Origin: Thelonectria olida
Lineage: Eukaryota; Ascomycota; Sordariomycetes; Hypocreales; Nectriaceae
Direction of reading: 5' to 3'
Assembly (NCBI GenBank): GCA_020736575.1
Contig: JAGPYM010000018.1
Span: 434,001 to 498,000, forward strand
DNA length: 64,000 nucleotides
The translations under genes and the position numbers were made by a program. Numbering within the stretch: the first letter of the stretch is position 1; every line of letters starts with the position of its first letter. The notes beneath the pieces were generated by a model that was not told the DNA's origin, did not search any database, and saw only the letters and a program-made list of their open reading frames with translations. Below, piece after piece: positions 11,676 through 23,772 of this stretch.

Positions 11676-12401
11676 AGGTCCGAAGCAAGGGGGCGTTGAA
11701 TTAGCATTGCTTGGCGTTAAGTCTTTTACGGCATGGTTTGGTATGGGCTCGACGGAGTAGATTTACGGACCTGGCTTGGTTCAGGGTATTGATCACAATC
11801 GCTTATAGACGTCTCAATTTTTTGATAATGGGAGAAGTCTTCGAAACACCTGAAATCGTGTTGTATTACGGACTGTGTTTTAGAAGGTGATAATATGTTG
11901 GATTTTCTTATGACGACCTCCTTCCCATGACGGCCGCCGGTGTGAGTGAGCCTTGCCGTTGTCAGCCACACGGAGGCTAGGTAGGTGCCGAGGTGACACG
12001 GCATTATCAAATGCCTGGATGTGAACGTATCACTCATAGGGAACCAATCGCAGACACGATATACAACACAAGGCAGCCTTGAGTCCCATAAGTTGTTGCA
12101 TAGCCTCACTGGAAGCCTGGTCTGTTGAACTTCATCCTTCGTAGGCTCCCACAGCCTTTATCGATAAGACCCCTCCACGAGAATTCATGACGCAGCACCC
12201 CACCTCTGCGATAAATCCTCCCACTCAGTCTACACATCACATTATTTTCCCCATCTCCCTACGTCTGCTCCAATACACTGAATATCATTGTAATATCTCC
12301 GTCTCGCCGCACCCGCTGCGCATCTCATCGCCAAAATAGGACGGCGTCGCAAAAATAAGAACAAGCCTGGGCCCCGCGTCCCGCGTTGGCAAGCTCGCAA
12401 G
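11676..12401. other. intergenic, no gene seen
   Basis: This holds the 3' region of the NC2 beta gene and the promoter and leader of the sirtuin gene. The frames are short and featureless. Confidence 0.5.
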
Positions 12402-13768
12402 ATGGGACAGGAGGAGTCTTCCCTCGTCGAAGCCGGCCCGCCCAAGACGCTCGCAGACCGGAGCCTCTCCGCTGTCGCCGAGTATATCAAGAGCGGCCGC
12501 GCCAAGAGAATTGTCGTCTTGACTGGCGCCGGCATCTCGACCGCCGCGGGAAGTGAGTGCGCTTGAAGGGCCAGGGACGGGCGCCGGACGGAACATTGGA
12601 TTTTCTAACCTTGGGCATTTCTACAGTTCCCGACTTCCGGTCGCCAAAGACTGGCCTTTACAATAACCTTGCGCGCCTCAATCTACCCTACGCCGAAGCC
12701 GTCTTCGACATATCCTACTTCCGTAACCATCCCGAACCCTTCTACGTCCTCGCCAAAGAGCTCTATCCCGGGCATTTCCACCCCACCGTTTCCCATGCCT
12801 TCATCACGCTTCTCGCCCGTAAGGGGCTTCTGCAGATGCTCTTCACTCAGAATATTGACTGCCTGGAGCGCAGCGCCGGCGTCCCGTCTGAGAAGATTGT
12901 TGAGGCACACGGCAGCTTTGCGACGCAACGATGCATTGAGTGCAAGACTGAGTTTCCCGATGACAAGATGAAAGAGCACGTTTTGAATGGAAAGGTGCCA
13001 CACTGCGGAGAGAGGGACTGCAAAGGTCTAGTCAAGCCGGATATTGTCTTCTTTGGCGAACCACTACCTAAGGCTTTCGACCATAATACCTTTCACGCGG
13101 CTATGGCCGACCTCACGCTGATTATCGGGACGAGCTTAACTGTCTACCCCTTCGCGGGTCTCCCAAAATTGGCACAACCAGGAAAACCACGAGTTCTCTT
13201 CAACATGGAGCAAGTGGGTGAGATCGGTCACAGATCTGACGACGTCTTGGAGCTGGGCTCATGCGATGATGGCATTCGCAAACTTGCCGATGAGCTGGGA
13301 TGGAGAGACGAGCTAGAGAAGCTGTGGCGAGAGGTTGTCGGTGACAAAGAAGCAGACAGACAGCTTGGTGGTCAAGCAGAAGCCCAAGAGAAACTTGAGG
13401 AAGACCTGGAGAAACTGGTTGCCGAAGTTGAAGCTGTCGTTATCAAGGATGACAATGATGACAATGACGCAAAACCTGTATCCAACAACCCGGAAGACAA
13501 GGGTAGTAAGACAGCCACACCAGTCAGCACAGAAATGGGCCGAGATGCAACACACGACGAACCGGCAACAACGGGCAGCAACGTTCTCAACGTCGAGGTG
13601 ACGAGCGAGCCAGCAGTACCAAATCCTTCCGAAGATCCAAGTCAAGACGCCACGCAGAAATCGGAGGAGCTCGAGGCGGCCCCGAGTAATCACGGCGAAG
13701 TCAAAGGCGGCAAAGCGGCAGAGGAGACGCGTGGCGCCAATCAAACGTCGGAAGCAGAGGTGAACTAG
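12402..13768 (+). CDS. HST2: NAD-dependent protein deacetylase, Hst2/SIRT2-type sirtuin
   Basis: This encodes about 430 aa of a class I sirtuin that removes acetyl groups from lysines using NAD+. Two exons: 12402-12552 and 12627-13768. The Rossmann motif is GAGIS, followed after the intron by IPDFRSP. Further marks are TQNIDCLE, the catalytic His in HGSF, the zinc cysteines in CIEC and CGERDC, FFGEPLP, GTSLTVYPFAGLP and the late NxE motif. This order and spacing match Hst2/SIRT2 rather than Sir2 or Hst3/4. Residues from about 300 on form an acidic, Thr/Asn/Glu-rich low-complexity tail of some 130 aa, which is longer than the yeast Hst2 tail and probably regulatory or disordered. I assigned the symbol by family resemblance. 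Confidence 0.93.
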
Positions 13769-14762
13769 GGAACGGCGAGGCTAACGAGCACTATTGCGAG
13801 AGGGTTGAGGGGTGTGAAAGCAATGGCAACTTTATGACTGGTTGAATTCTACGCTGGGATCCATCTACAGAGGGTTGCAATGCTTCTTTCCCTTTGTTCA
13901 AATCTTTGGTTGGGATGACTGTACTTGCATGCTCCGGACAGGGGGGGAGGGGAGGGTGGGCAAACCACTATCTTGCACCGCATGGCACATGCATCGAGAT
14001 AACATGATGATAGATACGTACAGTTACAGTTACACGAGCCCGACGATCTGCAAGCTGCTCCTTGTTGAGCTTGGTTGCTTTCTTGGTTTTCTTTTTCGGA
14101 GCACATACTCCTCCCGCATTGGTGGACTGCCATATTGTTATGTTCCCTGGTTTTTCAGCCGTTGGTAGTTACATGCACAGAAAACGACGCTATTAGATAC
14201 GAGGGGCAGGCTATTTGCATGCATCCCACCCGCTCGGGAACGACCCTACCACCCGGGATGAGCTGAACGACTCGACTAAGGCACGCATGTGTGTACTGAG
14301 GGATGAGTCACGAGGGCTTCGTTCGCGTTCGTGTCATGACACGTATGACCGACCTCACAGTCATGGCAAGCGAACAAAGTGCAGCTTCGTGAGACAAGTA
14401 GTCAAAACCATTGTGGTAAAATGCCCATAAGTTTTTATATACGTCCATCCATTATAACCGTTAGATACATGGTAAAATACAAAAAGAACATGTCATAAAA
14501 AATATTGGCGTCGTGCCTCGACATAAAATAAATGTTTTCGTAGGACGCTGGGTCCGACCCATGGTCAGATCATGTTCATTCTCAACACGACATGCGATCA
14601 TGGTACGAAACTTAGCCTAGAAGAAGAATCGAAGAGTGGTGGCAAGAGAGCGAGCGACTGAGCGGAGCAATAGAAATCAAGATAAAGTGGATAAAAAGGC
14701 CCAGCACTTTGGATCGTCGTTTACCATGTGCTGGGAATCATGTCGTCGCGGGGTCAGTCAGA
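13769..14762. other. intergenic, no gene seen
   Basis: This is a convergent spacer between the sirtuin gene (+) and the laccase gene (-), so it should hold both 3' untranslated regions. It has a short G-run at 13942-13953 and an AT-rich stretch near 14420-14540. No coding potential is visible. Confidence 0.5.
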
Positions 14763-16793
14763 TCACAGACCGCTATCGATCTGAACTGGGATGTTTGTGA
14801 GGGTCCACTTGCCCCAGTCGCGACAGGTCTGGGCGATGGTATTGGGGATGCGATAGTTTTTGACCTGAGCCGGCTGGGTGAGGAACTGGATCAAGAGGCC
14901 AGCTGAGACGTGCCAAGCAATGTGACAGTGCAGGGGCCAGACACCTGGGAGACGAGGTTAGCGATGGCAGAAGCGAAGCGCGGTTGGAAGTCGGAAAGTT
15001 TGGGAGGCTAAGGAAAATGAGGGCAAAGTCAGCGTCATACCTGGATTAGTGGCGGCGTCAAATTGGACCACAACATGGCCGTTGCCGCGGACCTGGATGA
15101 CGTCTCTTCGCATGGGGTTATTCCTATTCACGATAGTGCCATCCCACGCTCCGTCACCCTCGTTGAGAATGTACATGTTGAAGCCATGCATGTGCATCGG
15201 GTGGCTGTCAAATAGTTTGTGTTAGCATGGTTCCTGAGTCCAGGGCGGAGGCGGTTGGGTTCATCTTACGGGATGGGCGTGTTGTTGATGATATTCAGTC
15301 TCACGCTCTTGGCCTTGCCCACATTCCGGACGTTCCACTGCTCCTTGAAATCGGTCTCGCCAAGCTTGCTGAGGAGGAGGGTGGGGCTGTTGTAGTTGGT
15401 TCGGAAGTCGACGCCATCAAACTTGAACAGGTTGACTCCACTGTCGTTCTTGAAGAGCTCAATCTCAAGATCGTACGTCAGCTCAGCATTTGGCAGAGGT
15501 ACCTTCATGAGGGGCTTGGTGGTGGCCAGGTCATCATTCACGCAGGTAGCAGGGTCAGGGACGTCCCACGCAGTAGACTGAGGCTGCTTAGTCTGGTCGG
15601 CCTTGTCATAGTAGATGGCAGCCAAAGCGTTGGTGTTACGAGCCAGACTGCAGGGGGCAGAGATGTTGGCACGCATCCAATAGGAGTTGAGCTTGCCATT
15701 GGCCTTGACGAGAACATCAGCACGCTGGCCGATACCTAGGGTGACGACCTTGGTGTCATAAGGCTGGATCTGGATGTAATCGTAGGCAATGACTTTCATG
15801 GTGTGACCGTCGATCGAGAACCGCTGCAGGGCCTCGGCACCAGAGTTGATGAGACGCAGACGATGGGTTTTGCCACGTTTGAACGTGAACTTGGACAGGC
15901 CAGCAGCGCTGTTGCAAGTAGTCTTGTCATCCGCGGGCAGCGTAGAGCAGTTGAAGTTATTCTTGCCATTGATGAGATTGTTATCCGAAAAGACGATACC
16001 GGGACCGTTAGCCGCCATGACAGTCTCGACGAGGTCCATATACGGTGTATGATACCAATCGTTAAGCAAGATAGGGCCAACGTCAACGTCATAGTCGCGA
16101 TGCTCGCGAGGACCATGGATGACAATGGGACCGATGAGACCAGCGGCGTATTGGGCAGAGTAGTGAGAGTGATACCAAGATGATCCGTACAGCTCGGCAA
16201 TGAACTGATAGGTGAAGCTCTTGCCAGGGGCAATGGGACATTGGGTGATACCAGGGACACCATCCTCCCAAGGAGTCCTAGTTTGGAGGAATCCATGCCA
16301 GTGGAGAGCAACGCCCTCATCGTCCACATCATTGTGGACGGTCACTTGGATGGTATCACCCCAGTTAGCCTCAATGGTAGGACCGGGGAAACCGCCGTTG
16401 ACGAGCAGACCGTCGATCTCATAACCATCAGGGGCAATCTTGCCTCGGGAGATGGTGAAGTCATAGGATCTAATGACACCTGTGTTGGGATGGTCTTTGT
16501 AGTAGTTGGTGAAGGCATTCCTCTTGCTCCAAGGGAAACCATTGGGAGTAGGGTTGTTAGTGAGGAAGTAGGGGAGAGTGGGAGCGTCCTCGGTTCCCAA
16601 GACGGACTTGCTAGAAGCAAGGTTAGCTCCGTTCTGTAAAACAAGAAGATAGAGCCAAGTAAGCATACCCATTGGTCCTAGACTGGGGCCAGGAACCTCC
16701 GAGGTTATGAGGGGAATAGCGATTGATGTGGTTGGCACGAGCAGCCAGATGGGTGCCGGGAACATCCCCCTGGGCACTGGCAGTGTTACCCAT
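14763..16793 (-). CDS. laccase-type multicopper oxidase (class 2, no signal peptide)
   Basis: This encodes about 603 aa that oxidise phenolic substrates with four copper ions, reducing O2 to water. Four exons: 16793-16669, 16610-15270, 15204-15041 and 14944-14763. All four copper signatures are present: HWHGFLQ, WYHSHYSAQY, HPMHMHG and HCHIAWHVSAGL. The residue ten after the T1 cysteine is Leu, as in class 2 fungal laccases. The first intron (16611-16668, branch CTAAC) is needed to keep frame: it joins SRTNG to KSVLGTEDAP. The predicted N-terminus, MGNTASAQGD, has no hydrophobic signal peptide and fits an N-myristoylation site. Intracellular or spore-associated pigment laccases are possible relatives. 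A separate upstream exon carrying a signal peptide cannot be excluded. Confidence 0.92.
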
Positions 16794-19700
16794 AGTGAAG
16801 CGAGTGAAGGAAGACAAAGATTGACTGATCCTGCAGACTGAGGGCTGGGGTCTATGTAAAAATTCATTGTAGAGGCGGATTTCCGCGGTCTTATACGCGT
16901 GAGAGACGCCACACGATGGAGTCAAGAAAACGATAAAACTTAAGGCTCCTCGATCTTGCCAGGCACCTGGTATGGCGAGCTTTGCCGGACAGCATGACCG
17001 CAGATGCATTTTCCTCCACCCCACAACTCATCGTAGACGAGCCAAAATGCTAGCTCGGTCGAGAGCAACGTTGAGATTGGACCGGGATGGCAAAAGAAAG
17101 AGGAGATGTAGTCCGTTGGTGGTGGGTCTTTGAAGCATAACTCAGGTAGTGCTGCAAAGCAAGATGACAGTCAGCTCAGCACACCAAGAGACAACAAGAA
17201 GACACCCCGTGAAGGTACGCTGGAACCTATCAGACGGTCTTGTTCTATCTCATTGACCCATACCAGAAGGGCGAGGGTAAAAAGGTGTGTGTGGCAGCTT
17301 CAGCCTTCGGATGTAGGTGTAGATCTAAATAGAACACTTGGATCCGCAGTCATGGTCAGGGAGTCAGGGCATCGTGAAAGTCGACGCTTTGGGCGTATCT
17401 GAGCGCGTTTTGGGGAAGTTCAAAACCAACAGCGAGTGCGTGCAGAACGTCTTCGTGGAGAAGTTGAAAGTTAGTTGAACCAGTATTGAGGCCACACACC
17501 CCGGACCCTCATGATCGTCTCGGTCCCTTCGGTTTCCTAGGTTCTTCGTGGGATCTTCACGGATCCATGGGCGAACTTGATTGTCCGAGCGGCCGAGGAC
17601 CGAGCAGCTAGAGACAAGTTATGTGACATTGCATCCAGCAGACCGTTCCTATGACTAAGGAATGAAGCAAAGAAGCAGCAGAGTGGACCCAATAGGAGGT
17701 TCTCCTTACATAGTAAGGAGAGAGAGAACACGAACCGGGTCGGCCGTGATCCGAACGTTTCTCTGCAACTGCTAAACTCCTGCGCCTCTTGGGCTTCTTG
17801 GGCTCTTGGACCCGGCAGACCTCCGGGGGCATTCTGGAGATACTGCATCTGGACCGGGCTCCCAAGTCCAGGCGCCAGGTCATCGCGCATGTACGTGCGA
17901 ATACGTAGTTCGTACATGCCGAAGGTAGCATTTTTCTTTTCAGTAGCGCCAACTCGGATCGCGATTATGAGGGCAAGAGGGATTCAGGTATGAGGCGATC
18001 GAAAAACAGCCATGGTCCATAAAGGCCCACACCAGCCGCCTTGGCCTAGCTGGATCCGATGGATATCGCGACTAACAGGTCGATCTTGAGTCCGGGGGCG
18101 TTGACAAGTCAAACGGCGATTGGTCTGGAAGTGGATGGGCTCGATGCAAGGTCCAGGGACCCTAGCAAAATGTCTCGCTGCAAAAGAAAGACTCCGAGCC
18201 GCCGTCTCTCAGTTGGGCGCCCCTCCCGGGCCCCAGTCAGCCTCTCGCAAGCCACAGCCAAGCTCCAGCAACCTGTGACAGGTCACAGGCTGCGGGAAGA
18301 ATGGAAGCCTCCACCACGTACTGCAGCTTCTCCGCCCGGTGAGAAGGCTCTGCGTCGTCTGGAGCTGGGGGAGTGACGGTGATTTCCGTCTTGGTCCGTC
18401 GACCCGCTGAGAAAAACCAAATGCCGTTGGCTAATGGATCCATGCGAGGAGCACGAAAGGGTGTGGTGCCGTATCCTTACATAGAAAATTGCCAATGCAC
18501 TTGCTCGACTTTGGAGGGTGTACTCGTCGCATGGGAGGGTATGACAGGCAAACGACATGTAAGTCAGCAAGTCAGCACCACTTTCACGTCTGCCCGGCAT
18601 AAGTCAAACAGGATTTCCCATGGCTCTCGTATCGCCATTGGTGGCATGCGCGGGCGTCGCTTCTTGATGCTAGTGCCACACCTGTCAGCGAAGGCGGTCG
18701 GGTCGACAAACAGGCCTGTTAACGTCACATTGCAGCAATGCAGCGTGCTCTTACCTGACAACCCGGTGGTCCCAGCAATTGTTTGCCTGCTTATGCCGAG
18801 GGATATTAAACCACGTTTGTGGGCATGGATCATGGCCCAGCATGCCTTATGCTAGGATCATGGGATTGATGTCGTGGAACATCGTGTCGGTCTTCAGCTT
18901 GCTGCGGACTGGGCAGCAGATCCTGGCATCCCGAGGCTGAGCAGCACCTATCGCAACACAAAGTGTAAATGAGCAATTTGTCCCGCAGAAGGATTGCAGA
19001 AACGGCAGTGTTCCAAAAGCACGGACACGCTTCACTCGGATCCCCTCATGTTGACTCCATCCGCCATGCAACAGCCGGGAGGGCTGAGAAGGTGGGAAAC
19101 CTTATCTGGCCAAACAACTCCACGGGGAGTAGGCACCCCGCTAGCACTAACAAAGACAAGGCTCCCATACCTCGTATCAAGGAACGGGGACGCTGTTCTC
19201 TCCTACAAGCCCATGCTTTGGTCACGGGGGTTGCAGCGGCATCAACACCACCCGCCATGCATCTTGATCCCGCATGTCGATGCTTGTGCAATTGACACCC
19301 TCGAGGCGACGCCACAACTGGCTTTGTGGAGGTGGTGTTGGCCCGCGGGCACATTGTTAGCTTTGCGCTTCTATTGCCCGCTAGTAAAGTGCCCGCTAGT
19401 CGTCTTCCGCTCCCCCTCCCAGATAAACAATCAGGTCGCTGCCCTCTCAGCCACATCTTCATCGTCGGGTAGTGGGCGTGAGCTTCCGTCGCGGCGCCCT
19501 TCCGTCCCGTCGATGTCCAGGCGCGTCTTAACACGGGCAATGGTCCACGATCGAAGTGTTTCTCTCCAATACGATTTCCCATCTACCGAAAAACAGGTGA
19601 GCACGCTGCACAGTCAGAATCATTCCTTGTTCCCTGTTCCTGGTCGGTACGACTTTTTGGTGATATATTACAGAATGCGGCCGTAACGGCCAGACTGTAC

Positions 19701-19809
19701 ATGGGCGAAAGATCCGGTGTCCACTGGATGATTGGTCCTTCGCCTTAGCTGCAGAATGATCCCCTCATCACTGTCGCTGCTGATACTCTCGCCACTGTGT
19801 CCGTTCCTA
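16794..19809. other. intergenic, no gene seen
   Basis: About 3 kb upstream of the laccase and downstream of MGR2. Several open frames of 60-230 codons exist, but their peptides are low in hydrophobic periodicity, overlap each other on both strands and show no domains. It may be a long laccase promoter. Confidence 0.45.
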
Positions 19810-20449
19810 TCATCGCTTCCAGGCGGGACTCGCCCTCAACATTATGGGCCGTCGCTGGGCTCGCATGTACATCTCGTGAAATCTAGGGTCGGCGTCGGAA
19901 CGGATGACACTTCCAATGGACATGAAGAAACTGCGGAATCCTTGTTAACGATGCAACCACGGGCAACTGGCGGAATAGTAGCCGAGTGCACATACCCAAA
20001 TGTCGCTCCAGAACCCAGCATGTACTGGCCGAGAGTTCTCATGATGCCATTGGGACCGGCTCCATAGCGGAAGATATTAACGGTTCCTGTTGGGTGTCAG
20101 TCCGATCCTTCTCCGTTGTTAGGCGGTCGGGGGCCAAAGGTTGCCGGTGCGTGTGATGGAAACTCTAGCTCTCCCGCCCTGCCGACAATATTGGTATGCG
20201 GGCGACAGTACCAAAAACAAATCCCATAATAACGCCCACAGCTGCAATCATGTCAGAATATTGGTCTAGACTCGGAACTCTTTCAAGATATCGTACTTCC
20301 ACCCATCATAGCACCCATCTTGACTGTATCGCGTCAGCATTAGCAAAGCTTGTTCTCCTCCTCAGCTCGGGGAACCGAGGCCATCTCAACATACACTTGT
20401 CGACGTTGGAGGGACCATGCTGGCCGGGAATGTTCGCAACGGGAGGCAT
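19810..20449 (-). CDS. MGR2: Mgr2, TIM23 translocase subunit (ROMO1 family)
   Basis: This is a 107-aa inner mitochondrial membrane protein that seals the lateral gate of the TIM23 translocase. It is split over five exons: 20449-20395, 20323-20297, 20241-20212, 20086-19996 and 19930-19810. Each junction has GT..AG ends (donors GTATGT, GTACGA, GTACTG, GTATGT) and the lengths sum to 324 nt in one frame. The protein begins MPPVANIPGQHGPSNVDKFK. TM1 is MGAMMGGTVGVIMGFVFGG, followed by FRYGAGPNGIMRTLGQYML, then TM2 GATFGFFMSIGSVIR and a basic C-terminal tail ending SPAWKR. The two glycine-zipper TM helices, the KMG start and GATFGFFMSIGSVIR are the ROMO1/Mgr2 signature. Exons of 27 and 30 nt explain why open-frame searches miss it. 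Confidence 0.92.
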
Positions 20450-21472
20450 TGTGGCGAAAGAATGAGGTGTCGGTCGAATACTCCGGTATCAACGCCTTCT
20501 ATCCGCTATCGGTTCGGCAGCGAGTCTTGATTCGTCGTGGTGATCGGATGCTTGCTGGTTGAAGCTCTCACGACGCTAATTTCTGGGGAAAGAGACAATT
20601 CAACGTCCGTGAGTTCCTTTCCTGCCCTGATTGGCTGTAATATTAAAGAGAAAATGGAACGCGGCAGAACCGTTCTTCCGATGCACGGACCAGGTCACAC
20701 AGTGTCCACGGATGACCGCGAGTCAGCACTCACTGTACAAAGTCATCACGTGGCTCCCTTCGTGGGTCAACTTCTTGGCTCCACAACGCGGCTACCGATC
20801 CATGAGAAGAGGCATTTGATTGTGTATTTCTTTTGAAGCTCTCGAGAGCATCCAGACAGATTACTGTCTGATCATTGCTTTGCTTGCGTGGTGCTGGGTG
20901 CTTTGTGAGCACATGCCAGAATCAATGGGCGTGTGCTCCACTGTATCTGGCCCCCCAAATTTGAACACATCAAGCGGCGCTTAGCGAAACGAGAGACAGT
21001 GAACCCGCATAACCTCCCATCAGCTCACTCACGACTCCCCCATCCGTCATTACGACGCGAAACCGCATAGCCATCGCGAAAGACATCTTCTTGGTGAGTT
21101 TGGACCCTGCATTACATCTTGCAGCCCTTTTTTCGGCTTCGTGAGACCTTTCCCGCCCGTGCGGGCGTTGCCCAATCGAGACCGCCCCTGACCCAAACCT
21201 AGCCACCCAGCCTCATTCTGACCTTTTTTTTTCTTCGACGCAGAATAGCGAGCTACGCGAACAGGCTCTTTTTTCAAACAAATTGCTTAGTACCGCATCG
21301 AGTTCCTCTCTGTCAATATCGAGACCCTGCAGCAAAAGCTATTCGTTTCGATCTAGCAACGGAGTGGCAACACGACCCACGGCGCGAGTCGGAAACTTCC
21401 CTAGCCAGCCTCAGTCATCCAGCATACTTACCGTTCCCGTCCATCGGCTAGACCCGTCACTGATATTTCCTC
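20450..21472. other. divergent intergenic region, no gene seen
   Basis: This is about 1 kb between MGR2 (-) and the FHA-domain gene (+), so it should carry both promoters. The last 200 bp look like a 5' leader of the FHA gene. No coding signal is recognised. Confidence 0.5.
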
Positions 21473-23772
21473 ATGACGGCTGTCGCGAACCCTCCCAACT
21501 TCCAGCAGATTTCACGGCCAGCATGGGGTACGATTAACGGCAATCATCAAATGAATCAAGACGACGGCCGAGGAGGCATCGGCATGTTCGTGCCGCGAAA
21601 AACCCTTTCGCGTACAAACTCGTCATCCTCTGTCTCCTCAACCTCCTCCAACTCTTCCGCCACAACCGTGGCTAGCAACGGCTCCCAACCCAATGGCACT
21701 CCCATGTCCTCAACCACCGATCTAAGCCAATGGTCAGGAAACGGAGCTCCTCGAAAGCGACCCCAGCCCAAGAATTCTTGGCCTGCTGGGAAGGGCGACT
21801 TCCCACAAGATATGTCCAGGCTTCCCGCTGGGCGGACAGCCGGCATGATGGCATCACATGGGCAAGTGCAGGCAGGTCCTGGTCAGGTCCAGATGACGCC
21901 TCAGGGCATGATGCGCCCTGTACAGCCTGAACAGTTTCCTCCTGGGCAGCCTGTGCTCTACCTTCTCTCGCTAAATGGAACGTTTGAACGAAAAACGATC
22001 GCGGTTCCCTTCGCCCCCGATAGTTTACGAATCGGACGTCAAACCAATCAAAAGACAATCCCAACGCCTACCAACGGTTTCTTCGATAGTAAAGTGCTGT
22101 CCAGGCAACACGCTGAGATATATGCCGAGCGTAACGGGAAGATCTATATTCGTGACGTCAAGTCATCGAACGGCACGTTTGTCAATGGCACGCGACTCTC
22201 GCAGGAGAACCGAGAGTCCGAGCCGCACGAACTTCAGACTGCGGACCACCTTGAACTCGGTATCGATATCGTTAGTGAGGATCAGAAGACTGTGGTTCAT
22301 CACAAGGTGGCTGCCAAGGTCGAACATGCCGGTTTCTTGAGCTCGTCAAATAATGTTCTTGACATGAACTTTGGCGACCTAGATCCAGCCAACGGCGCCA
22401 TGATGATGCCGTCTAGCGGAATACCCATGCGAGGACGAACCGGCAGCAATGCTTCTATGGTCAACAATGGCCGGATGATGGTCAACGGGGGCGGCATGGC
22501 CATGCAGGCGAACGGAATCCCTCAGCAACGGCCTTTCTTCCTTACACCTATTGCGACAGACCAGATTCTAAAACGCCTTGCGGTACGTTTCTATACTCTG
22601 CCATTGTTATTATTGTGCTAACCAGGTTCAAGAACGAGATGCGAAGCGCCCGCTTGCAGGCCCAAGATCTCACACGAACCAACCAGTTCGTAAACACGCT
22701 CCTATCAAAGGAGGACCTGAAAGACCTCGAGAAGCCCGAAGTCCCCCAACCACCCAAACCACCAATGGTTAATAGCAATGGCTTGCCATTCCGTCCCGAC
22801 CAAAAACCTCGCTTCTCTGACCCGCCTGCACCACCTCCACAGCAGCCTCTCCCCGAGAAGCCCGATGTGCCTTCATTGAAGCGAGGTCCGACTGAGCGGC
22901 CGAAGTCTGGACCGCCAAATGGCTCTCCAGTTCGACAAGATAATCTCAGTCAGATTATTCAACTGACTGAAGCCCTGAACAGTGCAAAGCGGGATATCGA
23001 CTCACAAACCACACGTATGCGGGAACTTGAAGAGATGCTTCAGAAAGAGCGTTCAGCCCGCGAGGAAGCGGAGGAGCTTGCTAAGCGCTTGGAAGAGTCC
23101 GCCCACAGCCACATGAATGGATCTGCAGTCCCTGAGGATGACGAAACTGTCAATGGTGTTCTGGGATCAGTCGAGGAAACTGAGGATATTGCTGAGCCTC
23201 AGAAGACGGAGGTCATTGAGCAAGCTGTTCCAAATGTAGACCCGGCTCAAGAGATGGCCAACGTTCTCCAAGCCCGAATTGATATCATGGACAACCAGAT
23301 GCGGGACATGAAGGAGCAGATGGAAGGGTGGAAGCAGCGATGTGAGGCAGCCGAAGCAGAACGCGACGCCGATCGTAAGACTTTGGCAGAGATGGTTGTT
23401 CAGCTCCGCGCTGAGGAGGCCGCGCGAGAGGAAATTCAGAGGAGAGCTCGGTCACGATCAAGGCAACGACGTGCTGAAGCCGTCGTGGCTGCTTCAGACA
23501 AGCAGATCTCGGTCACTGAGAAGGCCTCAGAGGTCGTCCTCGGAAAGCCCCGGTCGGATGGCGCGAGTGCCAGCGACGAGGCGATGGATGCTCCGACTCT
23601 CTCTCGGGCCAATACCATCACTCCCTCCAACCAGTTGAAAGGAGCTGATGGGCGTGACCACCTCCAAGCGAGCGTGCCTTTCGCATCCATGCTTGGGGTC
23701 GTCATCATTGGCATGGGGCTTATGGCATACCTCAATGGGTGGCAGACGCAACCTCCCAGCGCGGAGCGATGA
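21473..23772 (+). CDS. FHA-domain tail-anchored protein, FAR10/VPS64/SLMAP-like
   Basis: This encodes about 749 aa in two exons, 21473-22582 and 22633-23772 (branch GCTAACC, acceptor TTCAAG). It is probably the SLMAP-type subunit of the STRIPAK complex, which anchors a PP2A phosphatase assembly to ER, nuclear envelope or mitochondrial membranes and governs hyphal fusion and fruiting. A Ser/Asn-rich disordered N-terminus is followed by the FHA domain at about residues 160-285: LRIGRQTN, SRQHAEIYAE and SSNGTFVNGTRLS are the phosphothreonine-binding core. Then come a proline-rich linker, coiled coils in the second half (ELEEMLQKERSAREEAEELAKRLEE and a second stretch), and a C-terminal tail anchor, FASMLGVVIIGMGLMAYL, with a short lumenal end. 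Domain order matches yeast Far10 and Sordaria PRO45. Confidence 0.88.

Noticed and set aside
18994..19686. 230-codon plus-strand frame
   Set aside because: It overlaps long frames on the other strand, has no recognisable motif and unusual composition. Treated as non-coding.
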